Origin: Streptomyces barringtoniae
Lineage (GTDB): Bacteria; Actinomycetota; Actinomycetes; Streptomycetales; Streptomycetaceae
DNA length: 64,000 bases
NCBI RefSeq assembly: GCF_020819595.1
Contig: NZ_JAJHNP010000008.1
Span: forward strand, 62,001 to 126,000
Reading direction: 5' to 3'
The notes below the pieces were generated by a model. The model saw nothing but the letters and a program-made list of their open reading frames with translations. It did not search any database and was not told the DNA's origin. The position numbers and the translations under genes are program-made. This document shows, one piece after another, positions 24,364 to 33,200 of the stretch (position 1 is its first letter; each line of letters opens with the position of its first letter).

Positions 24364-25377
24364 ATGGGCGACAGCACGGCGACGGCGGACCTCGACGTCG
24401 CACTGGAGAAGCACCGGACCGAGCTGACCGGGTACTGCTACCGCATGCTCGGCTCCTCCTTCGAGGCGGAGGACGCGGTGCAGGACACCCTGGTGCGGGC
24501 CTGGCGGAGCTACGACAAGTTCGAGGGCCGCTCCAGTCTGCGCTCGTGGCTGTACCGGATCGCGACGAACGTGTGCCTGGACATGCTGACGGCCGGCAAC
24601 AAGCGGGCGAGACCGATGGACCTGACCGAATCGACGCCGCTCGCGCAGGCGGCCCTCTCCCCCCGCCCGGACCACACCTGGCTGGAGCCGATGCCGGACG
24701 CGCGCGTGCTGCCGACGGTCGACGACCCGGCGGAGGCCGCGGTCGCGAAGGAGTCGATCCGGCTGGCCTTCATGGCGGCCCTCCAGCAGCTGCCGCCCAA
24801 GCAGCGGGCGGTGCTGATCCTGCGCGAGGTGCTGGCCTGGAGGGCGAGCGAGGTCGCCGAGCTGCTGGACACCTCGGTCGCCTCGGTCAACAGCGCCCTG
24901 CAGCGGGCGCGGGCCACGCTCGCGGAACGCGCGGACGCAGGCCCCGAGGGCGCGGTGTCCGATCCTCTGGACGAGGAGCAGCAGAAACTCCTGGAGCGCT
25001 ATGTCAAAGCCTTCGAGGGCTATGACATGACGGCACTGACGGCGTTGCTGCACGAGGACGCCGTCATGACGATGCCGCCGTTCGACCTGTGGCTGCGCGG
25101 CCCGGCCGACATCACCGGCTTCATGTCGACGCTCGGCGCCTCCTGCGCCGGGTCGCGCCTGCTGCCGGTGCAGGTCAACGGCCTGCCGGGGTTCGCGCAC
25201 TACAAGCCGGACGAGGAGAAGGGCGGTTTCGGTCCCTGGGCCGTGCAGGTGCTGGAGCTGTCAGGGGGCCGGATCACCGGTTTCCACTGCTTCCTCGACA
25301 CCAAGCGCTGGTTCCCGCTCTTCGGCCTCCCCCTCCACCTGGAAGCGGAGCCCGACGAGGTCGAGAAGGGCGTGTAG
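24364..25377 (+). CDS. ECF sigma factor with C-terminal SnoaL-like domain (SigG type)
   Basis: 337 residues. Sigma region 2 covers about 15-85 (YRMLGSSFEAEDAVQDTLVRAW), and region 4 about 150-200 (LPPKQRAVLILREVLAWRASEVAELLDTSVASVNSALQRAR). After about residue 215 comes an NTF2/SnoaL-like domain (LLERYVKAFEGYDMTALTALLHEDAVMTMPP) as in mycobacterial SigG/SigJ-type factors, where the extra domain modulates the sigma factor instead of a classical anti-sigma. Its 3-prime end overlaps the convergent STAS gene by 117 bp. Confidence 0.9.
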   Translation: MGDSTATADLDVALEKHRTELTGYCYRMLGSSFEAEDAVQDTLVRAWRSYDKFEGRSSLRSWLYRIATNVCLDMLTAGNKRARPMDLTESTPLAQAALSPRPDHTWLEPMPDARVLPTVDDPAEAAVAKESIRLAFMAALQQLPPKQRAVLILREVLAWRASEVAELLDTSVASVNSALQRARATLAERADAGPEGAVSDPLDEEQQKLLERYVKAFEGYDMTALTALLHEDAVMTMPPFDLWLRGPADITGFMSTLGASCAGSRLLPVQVNGLPGFAHYKPDEEKGGFGPWAVQVLELSGGRITGFHCFLDTKRWFPLFGLPLHLEAEPDEVEKGV

Positions 25378-25653
25378 CGCGGGATCGGGGTCCCGCAGCC
25401 GGATCCGCCCGCCGGCCCGGCGGGCGGCCAGCTCCAGCCGTGCCAGCAGGTCCACGGCGGCCAGGCCCGGAGGCCCGAGCCCGCCCACGTCGCAGACGAC
25501 GACGCGGGCGCCGCTGCCCGCCAGCAGCGTCCGCACCTGGGCACACAGCCCCGCCACCTCGTCCCGGGTGACGGGGCCGGGCAGCACGAGCACGGCGGGT
25601 TCCTTGGCCTTCACGTGCGGTAGACCGGCGGGCCGGGCCGAACTCATCGCCAC
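25261..25653 (-). CDS. STAS-domain protein (anti-sigma-factor-antagonist-like)
   Basis: 130 residues. AVLVLPGPVTRDEVAGLC, VVVCDVGGLGPPGLAAVDLLARL and AGGRIRLRDPDPALHALLDLVGL follow the STAS fold. The usual phosphorylatable Ser of DxSxLxxID-type motifs appears as the Gly-Gly-Leu-Gly segment, so phospho-switching is doubtful. GTG 25653 is preferred because GAGG lies seven bases upstream; ATG 25647 is the alternative. The last 117 bp are antisense to the sigma factor gene, and mutual transcript interference is possible. Confidence 0.75.
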   Translation of the reverse strand: MAMSSARPAGLPHVKAKEPAVLVLPGPVTRDEVAGLCAQVRTLLAGSGARVVVCDVGGLGPPGLAAVDLLARLELAARRAGGRIRLRDPDPALHALLDLVGLRFQVEGEAEEREPALGVEEAVETGDPAP

Positions 25654-25714
25654 GGATCATCCTCGGCACGGATCACATTGACCAGTTGCCCCTTCTCCTC
25701 GGAGGGTTGGCCGT

Positions 25715-26635
25715 GTGACGGGGGTGCTGAGCGGGTTCGCGGTGATCGCGGTCGTCATCGCGGTGGGCTATGTGCTCGGGCGGCGCGGGACGCTCGGGGC
25801 GCAGGGCGGCGAGGTGCTGACCCGGCTGGCCTTCACGGTGGCGGGCCCCGCGCTCCTCTTCACGACCCTCGCGCGCGCCGACCTGTCGGTGCTGTTCTCG
25901 GCCCGACTGCTGGTGACGGCGCTGAGCACGGCCGTGGTCGCGGGGGTGTTCGCCCTGGTCGGTGCGGCGTGCCGGTGGGGTGTGGGCCGTACGACCATCG
26001 GCGCCCTGTGCTCCGGTTATGTGAACTCGGGCAACCTCGGCATCCCGATCGCGGCGTACGTCCTGGGCGATGCGTCCCTGGTGGCGCCGGTGCTGCTCTT
26101 CCAGGTGGTCCTGGTGACGCCCATCGCGCTGACGATCCTGGATCTGTCGGGCATGGGCGAGAAGGGCACGCTGTGGCGGCGCCTGCTGACACCGCTGCGC
26201 AATCCAATAGCGGTGGGCTCGCTGTCGGGGGTGGTGGTGTCGGCGGCGGGCTGGACGGTCCCCGGCCCGCTGATGAATCCCCTCACCCTGATCGGCAACA
26301 TGTCCGTCCCGGCGGCGCTGCTGGTTTTCGGCATGTCGCTGCACGGCAGTTCGGCCCCCGGCCGGGGCCGGGACCGTCAACCGGTGCTGCTGTCCGTGGC
26401 GTTGAAGTCGCTGGGGCAGCCTGCGGTGGCGTGGGCACTGGCGAGGTACGTCTTCGGCCTGCACGGCGCTCCGCTGCTGGACGCGGTGGTGACCTCGGCC
26501 CTCCCGGCCGCGCAGAACCTCTTCACGTACGCCAGCCGCTACCGGGTGGCCGAGTCCCTGGCCCGTGAGTCGATCCTGCTGTCGACGGTGGTGTCGGTGC
26601 CGGTACTGGTGGGGGTGGCGGCGGTGCTGGGGTGA
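25715..26635 (+). CDS. AEC-family transporter (auxin efflux carrier-like)
   Basis: 306 residues with about ten hydrophobic segments in the AEC pattern. The first half has NSGNLGIPIAAYVLG (the conserved NxGNxGIP motif), the second half NPLTLIGNMSVPAALLVFGMSL and SALPAAQNLFTYASRY. Family members export organic acids such as malate or malonate. GTG 25715 has GGAGGG nine bases upstream. It is divergent from the STAS gene. The substrate is unknown. Confidence 0.85.
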   Translation: MTGVLSGFAVIAVVIAVGYVLGRRGTLGAQGGEVLTRLAFTVAGPALLFTTLARADLSVLFSARLLVTALSTAVVAGVFALVGAACRWGVGRTTIGALCSGYVNSGNLGIPIAAYVLGDASLVAPVLLFQVVLVTPIALTILDLSGMGEKGTLWRRLLTPLRNPIAVGSLSGVVVSAAGWTVPGPLMNPLTLIGNMSVPAALLVFGMSLHGSSAPGRGRDRQPVLLSVALKSLGQPAVAWALARYVFGLHGAPLLDAVVTSALPAAQNLFTYASRYRVAESLARESILLSTVVSVPVLVGVAAVLG

Positions 26636-26642
26636 CGCCGGG

Positions 26643-27099
26643 TCAGTCGACGGTGAGCGTAAGGCGGAAGGGTGCGGGCAACTCGACGGGCGAGCCGAAC
26701 TGTGCCGGGGCCAGGACCCGGTAGGTGCCGTCTTCCGGTTCGCCGTACAGGGTGACCGTGGGGCCTGACGGTGCCAGCCGGTCTGCGAGAAGGTAGAGCG
26801 GAACGCCTGCCTCTGCATAACCCGCGGCTTTGGTGATGCGATCGGTCCGCGCGGTGGTGGCCGAAGTGATCTCCATGACGAGTTCAGCCACGTCAGCGGA
26901 AGCGATGTACTCGTCCCCGTCTCGCAATGTCTCCTCCGGCACCACGGCGAGATCGGGCACATACAGCTCCAGCCGCGATGATCTCCACCTTGCAGCCCTT
27001 GGGAGCCTCGGTCCGCTTCCAGACCCAGACGAGTTCGTCCCACTCATTGCCGGTCAGCAGGTAGTCGCCCTCGAACTCGTCCATGGGCTCATCCAACAT
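26643..27099 (-). pseudogene. Uma2-family (DUF820) gene remnant with internal deletion
   Basis: Two pieces of one Uma2-type PD-(D/E)XK-like protein lie in different frames. The N-terminal part (27099 to about 26975) reads NEWDELVWVWKRTEAPKGCKVEIIA. The C-terminal part (about 26975 to 26643) reads LELYVPDLAVVPEETLRD and ends with PAPFRLTLTVD. Intact relatives have roughly 50 further residues between these parts. The junction lies near 26970-26980. A deletion that also shifts the frame explains this. No start codon yields a whole protein. Convergent with the AEC gene, downstream of deoA. Confidence 0.75.
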
Positions 27100-27158
27100 G
27101 CCGAACGGGACCGGCGGAGGTCCACCGATCCCGTTCACCCGAAAGGGAAATCCCCTGG

Positions 27159-28442
27159 TCAGGCGATACGTTCCAGCACCACCGGCGACGGCGTGAAGTC
27201 CGTACCCGGTGCCGCGATGTCGTAGGAGCCCTCGACCGCCTGCAGCGCGTACTCGAAGCGCTCCGGGGTGTCCGTGTGCAGGGTCAGCAGGGGCTGGCCC
27301 TCCGTGACCGCGTCGCCCGGCTTGGCGTGCATCTCGACGCCCGCCGCCGCCTGCACCGGGTCCTCCTTGCGGGCGCGGCCGGCGCCCAGGCGCCAGGCCG
27401 CGATGCCGATGCCGTAGGCGTCCAGGCGGGTCAGGACACCCGAGGACGGCGCCTTGATCACATGCTGTTCCTTCGACGTGGGCAGCACGGCGTCCGGGTC
27501 GCCGCCCTGCGCCGCGATCATGCGGCGCCAGACGTCCATCGCCGACCCGTCGGCCAGAGCCTTCGCCGGGTCGGCGTCCTTGATGCCCGCCGCGTCCAGC
27601 ATCTCCCGCGCCAGCGCCAGCGTCAGCTCGACCACGTCCGCCGGGCCGCCGCCCGCCAGGACCTCCACCGACTCGCGGACCTCCAGCGCGTTGCCCGCCG
27701 TCAGGCCCAGCGGGGTGGACATGTCGGTCAGGAGGGCGACCGTCTTCACGCCGTGGTCGGTGCCGAGGCCCACCATCGTGGTCGCCAGTTCGCGGGCGTC
27801 GTCCAGCGTCTTCATGAAGGCGCCGCTGCCCACCTTCACGTCCAGGACCAGGGAGCCCGTGCCCTCGGCGATCTTCTTCGACATGATCGAGGAGGCGATG
27901 AGCGGGATCGCCTCCACCGTGCCCGTCACGTCCCGCAGCGCGTACAGCTTCTTGTCCGCCGGGGCCAGGCCGTCGCCCGCCGCGCAGATCACCGCGCCGG
28001 TCCCCTCCAGCACGGACAGCATCTCCTCGTTCGAGAGCAGCGCGCGCCAACCCGGGATGGACTCCAGCTTGTCCAGGGTGCCGCCGGTGTGGCCCAGACC
28101 CCGGCCCGAGAGCTGCGGGACGGCGGCTCCGCACGCGGCCACGAGCGGGGCCAGGGGGAGGGTGATCTTGTCGCCGACGCCGCCCGTCGAGTGCTTGTCG
28201 GCCGTCGGGCGGGACAGGGCGGAGAAGTCCATGCGCTCGCCGGAGGCGATCATGGCGGCCGTCCAGCGGGCGATCTCGCGGCGGTGCATGCCGTTGAGCA
28301 GGATCGCCATGGCGAGCGCGGACATCTGCTCGTCGGCGACCTCGCCGCGGGTGTACGCGTCGATGACCCAGTCGATCTGCTCGTCGGTCAGCTCGCCGCG
28401 GTCCCGCTTGGTGCGGATCACGGAGATGGCGTCCATGGCCAT
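27159..28442 (-). CDS. deoA: Thymidine (pyrimidine-nucleoside) phosphorylase
   Basis: 427 residues. It phosphorolyses thymidine, deoxyuridine or uridine to base plus (deoxy)ribose-1-phosphate. Family signature SGRGLGHTGGTLDKLESIPG near residue 115, phosphate site KHSTGGVGDK near 85, LVLDVKVGSGAFMKT, and the C-terminal PYNP domain (IKAPSSGVLTRLDAYGIG). ATG 28442. It is the last gene of the ABC-cdd-deoA operon, separated from cdd by a 75-bp gap with a hairpin. The product feeds the PGM2-type mutase and DeoC. Confidence 0.95.
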   Translation of the reverse strand: MAMDAISVIRTKRDRGELTDEQIDWVIDAYTRGEVADEQMSALAMAILLNGMHRREIARWTAAMIASGERMDFSALSRPTADKHSTGGVGDKITLPLAPLVAACGAAVPQLSGRGLGHTGGTLDKLESIPGWRALLSNEEMLSVLEGTGAVICAAGDGLAPADKKLYALRDVTGTVEAIPLIASSIMSKKIAEGTGSLVLDVKVGSGAFMKTLDDARELATTMVGLGTDHGVKTVALLTDMSTPLGLTAGNALEVRESVEVLAGGGPADVVELTLALAREMLDAAGIKDADPAKALADGSAMDVWRRMIAAQGGDPDAVLPTSKEQHVIKAPSSGVLTRLDAYGIGIAAWRLGAGRARKEDPVQAAAGVEMHAKPGDAVTEGQPLLTLHTDTPERFEYALQAVEGSYDIAAPGTDFTPSPVVLERIA

Positions 28443-28478
28443 GGCGGGTGTGGTTCCTTCCGGGAGGTGCGAAGTGTG

Positions 28479-28509
28479 CGGCCCCCCTGCGAGCGGGGCA
28501 GGGGGGCCG
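28479..28509 (-). other. Intercistronic hairpin between cdd and deoA
   Basis: Perfect 12-bp stem CGGCCCCCCTGC / GCAGGGGGGCCG with a 7-base loop. It lies within an otherwise tightly packed operon, 8 bp after the cdd stop and 37 bp before the deoA start. It may cause partial termination or mark an RNA processing or protection site, lowering deoA relative to the transporter genes. Confidence 0.65.
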
Positions 28510-28517
28510 TACGGGAC

Positions 28518-28922
28518 TTACGAGGAGAGGTGCCCGGGCCCGAAGGCCTGGGGCAGCATCTCGGAGAGCGGGAGGACGCCCGCCGGGGTGTCCAGGAGGA
28601 GGTCCGGGCCGCCGAACTCGTACAGCAGCTGTCGGCAGCGGCCGCACGGCACGAGCAGGCCGCCCTTGCCGTCCACGCAGGAGAAGTGCGTGAGGCGGCC
28701 GCCGCCCGTGCGCTGCAGGTCCGAGACCAGGCCGCACTCGGCGCACAGGCCGAGGCCGTAGGAGGCGTTCTCCACGTTGCAGCCGGTGACCGTGCGGCCG
28801 TCGTCGACCCGGGCCGCCACGCCGACCGGGAAGCCGGAGTAGGGGGCGTACGCGTGGGACATCGCCTCACGCGCCACCTCTCGCAGCGCCTCCCAGTCGA
28901 ACCCGGCGGTTTCCTCGGTCAC
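28518..28922 (-). CDS. cdd: Cytidine deaminase
   Basis: 134 residues, homotetrameric type. It deaminates (deoxy)cytidine to (deoxy)uridine. The active site is visible: NVENASYGLGLCAE (substrate Asn/Glu, first zinc Cys and catalytic Glu) and PCGRCRQ (two zinc Cys). GTG 28922 overlaps the stop of the preceding permease (GTGA), so they are translationally coupled. Placed between the importer and deoA, it supplies uridine for phosphorolysis. Confidence 0.95.
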   Translation of the reverse strand: MTEETAGFDWEALREVAREAMSHAYAPYSGFPVGVAARVDDGRTVTGCNVENASYGLGLCAECGLVSDLQRTGGGRLTHFSCVDGKGGLLVPCGRCRQLLYEFGGPDLLLDTPAGVLPLSEMLPQAFGPGHLSS

Positions 28923-30181
28923 TTGCCCTGACCCTTCCGGTACGGCAGACCGTCCGCCTTCGGCATACGCAACTTCTGCGCGGACAGCGACAGGACGAGC
29001 AGCGTGACGATGTACGGGGTGGCCGTCACCAACTGACGCGGAACCTCGTTCGTAGAGGCGTACCAGACGAGCATCAGGGCCGCGACGACGACCGTGACCG
29101 CAGCGGAGACGTACTTCTTCCTCCACGCCAGATAAGCGGCGCCGAACACCAGCAGGATCGCCAGCAGCAGGATCAGCGCGTGGACGTTCACCGTGCCGCC
29201 GCGCAGGTTGAGGCTGTCGGTGTAACCGAAGAGGCCCGCGCCGAGAGCGAGGCCGCCTGGCATCCAGTTGCCGAAGATCATCGCGGCGAGACCGATGTAG
29301 CCACGGCCGGCCGTCTGGCCGTCGAGGTACACGTTCGAGGCGACGATGGACAGGAACGCGCCGCCGAGGCCGGCGAAGGCACCCGAGATGATCACAGCGA
29401 TGTACTTGTACTTGTACACGTTGACGCCGAGGGACTCGGCCGCCACCGGGTTCTCGCCGCAGGAGCGCAGGCGCAGACCGAAGGAGGTTCGCCACAGCAC
29501 CCACCAGGTCCCAGGGACCAGGGCGACCGCGATCACGGTCAGCGGCGAAAGGTCGGTGACCAGACCGCCGACCAGGCCGGCGATGTCGGAGACCAGGAAC
29601 CAGTGCTTCCCGTTGAGCGTGTCCAGCCAGTCCGACAGGCCCGGGATGCTGAAGCTGCCGAGGGAGTCGATCGGCGGGGACTGCTTGGTGGAGCCCTGGG
29701 GCGCGTTGGCGAAGGTGAACTTCGACAGGTAGCGGGTGGTGCCGAGGGCCAGGATGTTCAGCGCCACACCGGAGACGATGTGGTTGACGTTGAAGGTGAC
29801 GGTGGCGATGGCGTGCAGGACGGCGCCGAGCGCGCCGCCGATGATGCCGAAGACGACACCGGTCCACGGGCCCCACTGGTAGCCGGCCCAGGCGCCGAAC
29901 CAGGTGCCGAGGATCATCATGCCCTCGAGACCGATGTTGACGACGCCCGCGCGCTCGGCCCACAGGCCGCCAAGGCCGGCGAGGCCGATCGGCACTGCGA
30001 GCTGCAGCGCGGTGGACATCTGCCCGACCGAGGTGATGCCGTCCGCGCCGGTGATCAGGCGAACGATCGAGGTCAGCACCAGCACACCCGCGATGACGAG
30101 CAGAAGCACCGGCAGCGACATTCGGCGGCCGCCCTTGCCGGGCTGCTTCGCCTGCGGCTTGATGATGGTCGCGGTGGACAT
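28919..30181 (-). CDS. Nucleoside ABC transporter permease, NupQ/YufQ type
   Basis: A 420-residue permease of the branched-chain-amino-acid/ribose superfamily with eight to ten membrane helices. The conserved stretch LGGLWAERAGVVNIGLEG and later LRSCGENPVAAESLGVNV are the hallmark of BmpA-type nucleoside importers. ATG 30181 overlaps the stop of the other permease (ATGA). With the partner permease, the double ATPase and the Bmp lipoproteins it forms a NupNOPQ-like nucleoside importer. Confidence 0.9.
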   Translation of the reverse strand: MSTATIIKPQAKQPGKGGRRMSLPVLLLVIAGVLVLTSIVRLITGADGITSVGQMSTALQLAVPIGLAGLGGLWAERAGVVNIGLEGMMILGTWFGAWAGYQWGPWTGVVFGIIGGALGAVLHAIATVTFNVNHIVSGVALNILALGTTRYLSKFTFANAPQGSTKQSPPIDSLGSFSIPGLSDWLDTLNGKHWFLVSDIAGLVGGLVTDLSPLTVIAVALVPGTWWVLWRTSFGLRLRSCGENPVAAESLGVNVYKYKYIAVIISGAFAGLGGAFLSIVASNVYLDGQTAGRGYIGLAAMIFGNWMPGGLALGAGLFGYTDSLNLRGGTVNVHALILLLAILLVFGAAYLAWRKKYVSAAVTVVVAALMLVWYASTNEVPRQLVTATPYIVTLLVLSLSAQKLRMPKADGLPYRKGQGK

Positions 30182-31299
30182 CAGGCTGCCACCTCCTTAT
30201 TGGTGTTCTGAGCGGCGGCGGCCAGCTCGGCGCCGACCTGCTGCTGCTGGCGGCGCAGACCCCACTGCCGTACGGCCTCGTACGAGATGACGACCGCGAA
30301 GACGATCAGGCCCTGCATGATCGTGGCGATCTCCTTGTCGTACGCCACCGGGCTCGCGTAGTCGAGGGCGGGCGAGGCCTTGTCGAGAAAGGCCCATAGA
30401 AGGGCGGCGAGCGCGATGCCGCCCGGGTTGTTGCGGCCGAGCAGCGCGATGCCGATGGCGGTGAAGCCGAGGCCCGCGGGGAAGCTCAGGCTATAGGTAT
30501 GGGTGTCGCCGAGCAGCAGCGGCAGACCGGAGAGGCCCGCAATGGCGCCAGAGATCAGCATCGAGATCAGCACCATGCGCTTGGCGTCGACGCCGGAGGC
30601 CGCGGCAGCGGTCTCCGAGGCGCCGGTGGCGCGCAGGTCGAAGCCGAAGCGGGTGCGGTTGAGGACCAGCCAGTAGCCGATGCCGAGCACGACCGCGAGG
30701 AAAACCAGGCCGTAGATCTCGCCGACGTCCGAGCCCAGGTTGATGCCCGGGAACCAGCCGGACTTCTTCATGATGCCGGTTGTCATGTTGTTGCCGACCT
30801 GCACGCCCCACACGTTGGCGAGGGTGACGTAGCCGATGATGCTGGTGGCGATGGCGTTCAGCATGATCGTGGCGACGACCTCGCTGACGCCGCGGGTGAC
30901 CTTCAGGATGCCGGCGATACCGGCCCAGAAGGCGCCCGTACACATGGCCACGAGCAGTAGCAGCGGAATCTGCAGGAAGCCTGGCAGAGCGACGTTCGCG
31001 CCGACGACGGCGGTCATCACCGCGGCGAGGCGGTACTGGCCGTCGACGCCGATGTTGAACAGGTTCATGCGGAAGCCGAGGGCGACCGCGATGGCGGCGA
31101 TGTAGTACAGCGACGCCTGGTTGATGATCAGGACCTGGATGTCGGAGTAGGGCAGCTGCTCCAGCATCAGGCGGTAAGGCTCGATCGGGTTCTTGCCCGA
31201 GGCGATCAGGACCACCGAGGTCAGCAGGATCGCCAGGACGAGCGCGATGACCGGACCGGCCACCGCGACGAGCACCCGCTCCTTGTCGAACTTCTTCAT
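30181..31299 (-). CDS. Nucleoside ABC transporter permease, NupP/YufP type
   Basis: 372 residues. Helices include VAVAGPVIALVLAILLTSVV and a series downstream. Characteristic features are AIAVALGFRMNLFNIGVDGQ, GVSEVVATIMLNAIA and RATGASETAAAASGV. ATG 31299 overlaps the ATPase stop by four bases. It pairs with the NupQ-type permease to form the membrane channel of the nucleoside importer. Confidence 0.9.
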   Translation of the reverse strand: MKKFDKERVLVAVAGPVIALVLAILLTSVVLIASGKNPIEPYRLMLEQLPYSDIQVLIINQASLYYIAAIAVALGFRMNLFNIGVDGQYRLAAVMTAVVGANVALPGFLQIPLLLLVAMCTGAFWAGIAGILKVTRGVSEVVATIMLNAIATSIIGYVTLANVWGVQVGNNMTTGIMKKSGWFPGINLGSDVGEIYGLVFLAVVLGIGYWLVLNRTRFGFDLRATGASETAAAASGVDAKRMVLISMLISGAIAGLSGLPLLLGDTHTYSLSFPAGLGFTAIGIALLGRNNPGGIALAALLWAFLDKASPALDYASPVAYDKEIATIMQGLIVFAVVISYEAVRQWGLRRQQQQVGAELAAAAQNTNKEVAA

Positions 31300-32969
31300 C
31301 GGGCCTCGTCCTCCGGACCGGCGTTGTCGTCGCCCTCGGGCGCGGTCTCTTCGTGCTCCAGGTGACCGGTCGCGGCACCCGTCATGGCTGAGCCCAGCTC
31401 CTCCGGCGTGATGGTGGCCGGGTCGGCGTCGGCGACCAGCTTGCCGTCGTAGATGACGCGCAGGGTGTCCGACAGGCCGATCAGCTCGTCCAGGTCGGCG
31501 GAGATCAGCAGCACGGCCAGGCCCTCGCGGCGGGCCTCGCGGATGCGGTCCCAGATCTGCGCCTGGGCGCCGACGTCCACACCACGGGTGGGGTGGGCGG
31601 CGATCAGGAACTTCGGGTCGTGGCTCATCTCGCGGCCGACGATCAGCTTCTGCTGGTTGCCGCCGGACAGGGAGGCCGCGGTGACGTCGATGCCGGGGGT
31701 GCGGACGTCGTACTCCTCGACGATGCGGCGGGTGTCGGCCTGGGCGCCCTTGGGGTTGAGCCAGAAGCCCTTGGCGTTGGGCTTCTCGGTGACGTGGCCG
31801 AGGATGCGGTTCTCCCACAGCGGGGACTCCAGGAGCAAGCCCTGGCGGTGACGGTCCTCGGGGATGTAGCCGACGCCGGACTCACGGCGCTTGCGGGTGG
31901 GCCAGGGGGTGATGTCCTCGCCCAGGAAGCTGATCGAGCCGGAGTCGGCATGCTTGGTGCCGATCAGCGCGTCGATCAGCTCGGTCTGGCCGTTGCCCTC
32001 GACACCGGCGATGCCCATGACCTCACCGGCGTGGATGGTGAAGGTGACGTCGTCGAGGACCTTCTTGACCGCGCCCGCTGGCGCGAACTCGGTGAGTCCC
32101 TCGCCTGTGGGCTCATCCTCCGTGCCGAGGGAGACGGCGCCGCGGGCGTGGACGGTGAGGTTGCTGACCTCCAGCACCGGCCGGTCGGTGACGGTGGACT
32201 CGGCGGTCTCCGGGGTGGGCAGCTCGCTGCCGACCATCATCTCGGCCAGCTGGCGCGGGGTGGTCCGGGACGGGATCGCGGTGCCGACGGTCGTACCGCG
32301 CCGGATGACGGTGATGTCGTCGGCTACGGACAGCACCTCGCCCAGCTTGTGGGAGATGAAAATGACGGACAGGCCCTCGGACTTCAGCTCGCGCAGGTTG
32401 TCGAAGAGCGCATCGACCTCCTGCGGGACGAGCACCGCGGTCGGCTCGTCAAGGATCAGGGTGCGCGCACCGCGGTAGAGGACCTTGAGGATCTCCACGC
32501 GCTGACGGTCGGCGACGCCGAGGTCCTCCACGAGGACGTCCGGACGGATGCCGAGGCCGTAGCGGTCGGAGATCTCCTTGATCTTCTTCCGTGCGCTGCC
32601 ACCGATGCCATACAGCTTCTCGCTGCCGAGCACCACGTTCTCCAGCACGGTCAGGTTGTCGGCCAGCATGAAGTGCTGGTGGACCATGCCGATGCCGCGG
32701 ACGATGGCGTCGGCGGGGCTGGAGAAGCTCACCAGCTCGCCATCGACCTCGATGGTGCCCTCGTCCGGCTTCTGCATACCGTAGAGGATCTTCATAAGGG
32801 TCGACTTGCCGGCGCCGTTCTCGCCGACGAGGGCGTGGACGGTGCCCTTGCGCACCGTCAGGTGGATGTCGTGGTTGGCGACGACACCCGGGAATCGCTT
32901 GGTGATGCCCGCGAGCTCTACCGCGACTGTCGACTGAGCGGTGAGCGGAGGGCTGCTGGACGCGTCGAT
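31296..32969 (-). CDS. Nucleoside ABC transporter ATPase (two ABC domains), apparent ATC start
   Basis: A double ATPase of the RbsA/NupO type. First Walker A GENGAGKST, second ABC half with LSGGNQQK and HPTRGVDVG. No ATG, GTG or TTG exists in frame between 32855 and the promoter, yet the protein needs the residues VAVELAGITKRFPGVV encoded upstream of the internal GTG at 32855. An ATC at 32969 (IDASSSPP), with GGAGAG six bases upstream, gives a normal 557-residue protein, so ATC is the most likely initiation codon. Starting at 32855 would delete the strand before Walker A. First gene of the ABC-cdd-deoA operon. Confidence 0.85.
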   Translation of the reverse strand: MDASSSPPLTAQSTVAVELAGITKRFPGVVANHDIHLTVRKGTVHALVGENGAGKSTLMKILYGMQKPDEGTIEVDGELVSFSSPADAIVRGIGMVHQHFMLADNLTVLENVVLGSEKLYGIGGSARKKIKEISDRYGLGIRPDVLVEDLGVADRQRVEILKVLYRGARTLILDEPTAVLVPQEVDALFDNLRELKSEGLSVIFISHKLGEVLSVADDITVIRRGTTVGTAIPSRTTPRQLAEMMVGSELPTPETAESTVTDRPVLEVSNLTVHARGAVSLGTEDEPTGEGLTEFAPAGAVKKVLDDVTFTIHAGEVMGIAGVEGNGQTELIDALIGTKHADSGSISFLGEDITPWPTRKRRESGVGYIPEDRHRQGLLLESPLWENRILGHVTEKPNAKGFWLNPKGAQADTRRIVEEYDVRTPGIDVTAASLSGGNQQKLIVGREMSHDPKFLIAAHPTRGVDVGAQAQIWDRIREARREGLAVLLISADLDELIGLSDTLRVIYDGKLVADADPATITPEELGSAMTGAATGHLEHEETAPEGDDNAGPEDEAR

Positions 32970-32998
32970 GGCGCACTCTCCTCGGGAAAGGGGCCGCT

Positions 32999-33010
32999 CT
33001 ACGCGCGTAG
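32999..33010. promoter_or_regulatory. CTACGCGCGTAG operator, nucleoside ABC operon
   Basis: Perfect palindrome 30 bp upstream of the probable ATC start of the ATPase gene. Upstream on the minus strand the AT-rich CACTATTTAAAG is a possible -10. This copy would then lie just downstream of transcription start, unlike the other copies. Confidence 0.8.
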
Positions 33011-33200
33011 CGCCCCTGCTTTAAATAGTGCCCGGACCTGACCGGCCTTGTTCAGACATGCGTCCAAGCAAGAGCCCGATCCGTTCCGAGCATTCTGCCG
33101 CGCGAACGAGGTGCGGGCAGGTCACCCTCTCCGCACCCCGTTCCGTGGCCGTAACGCTGCCATTACAGCGTTCTGTTAGCCAAGGCTTCTGACCTGATCG

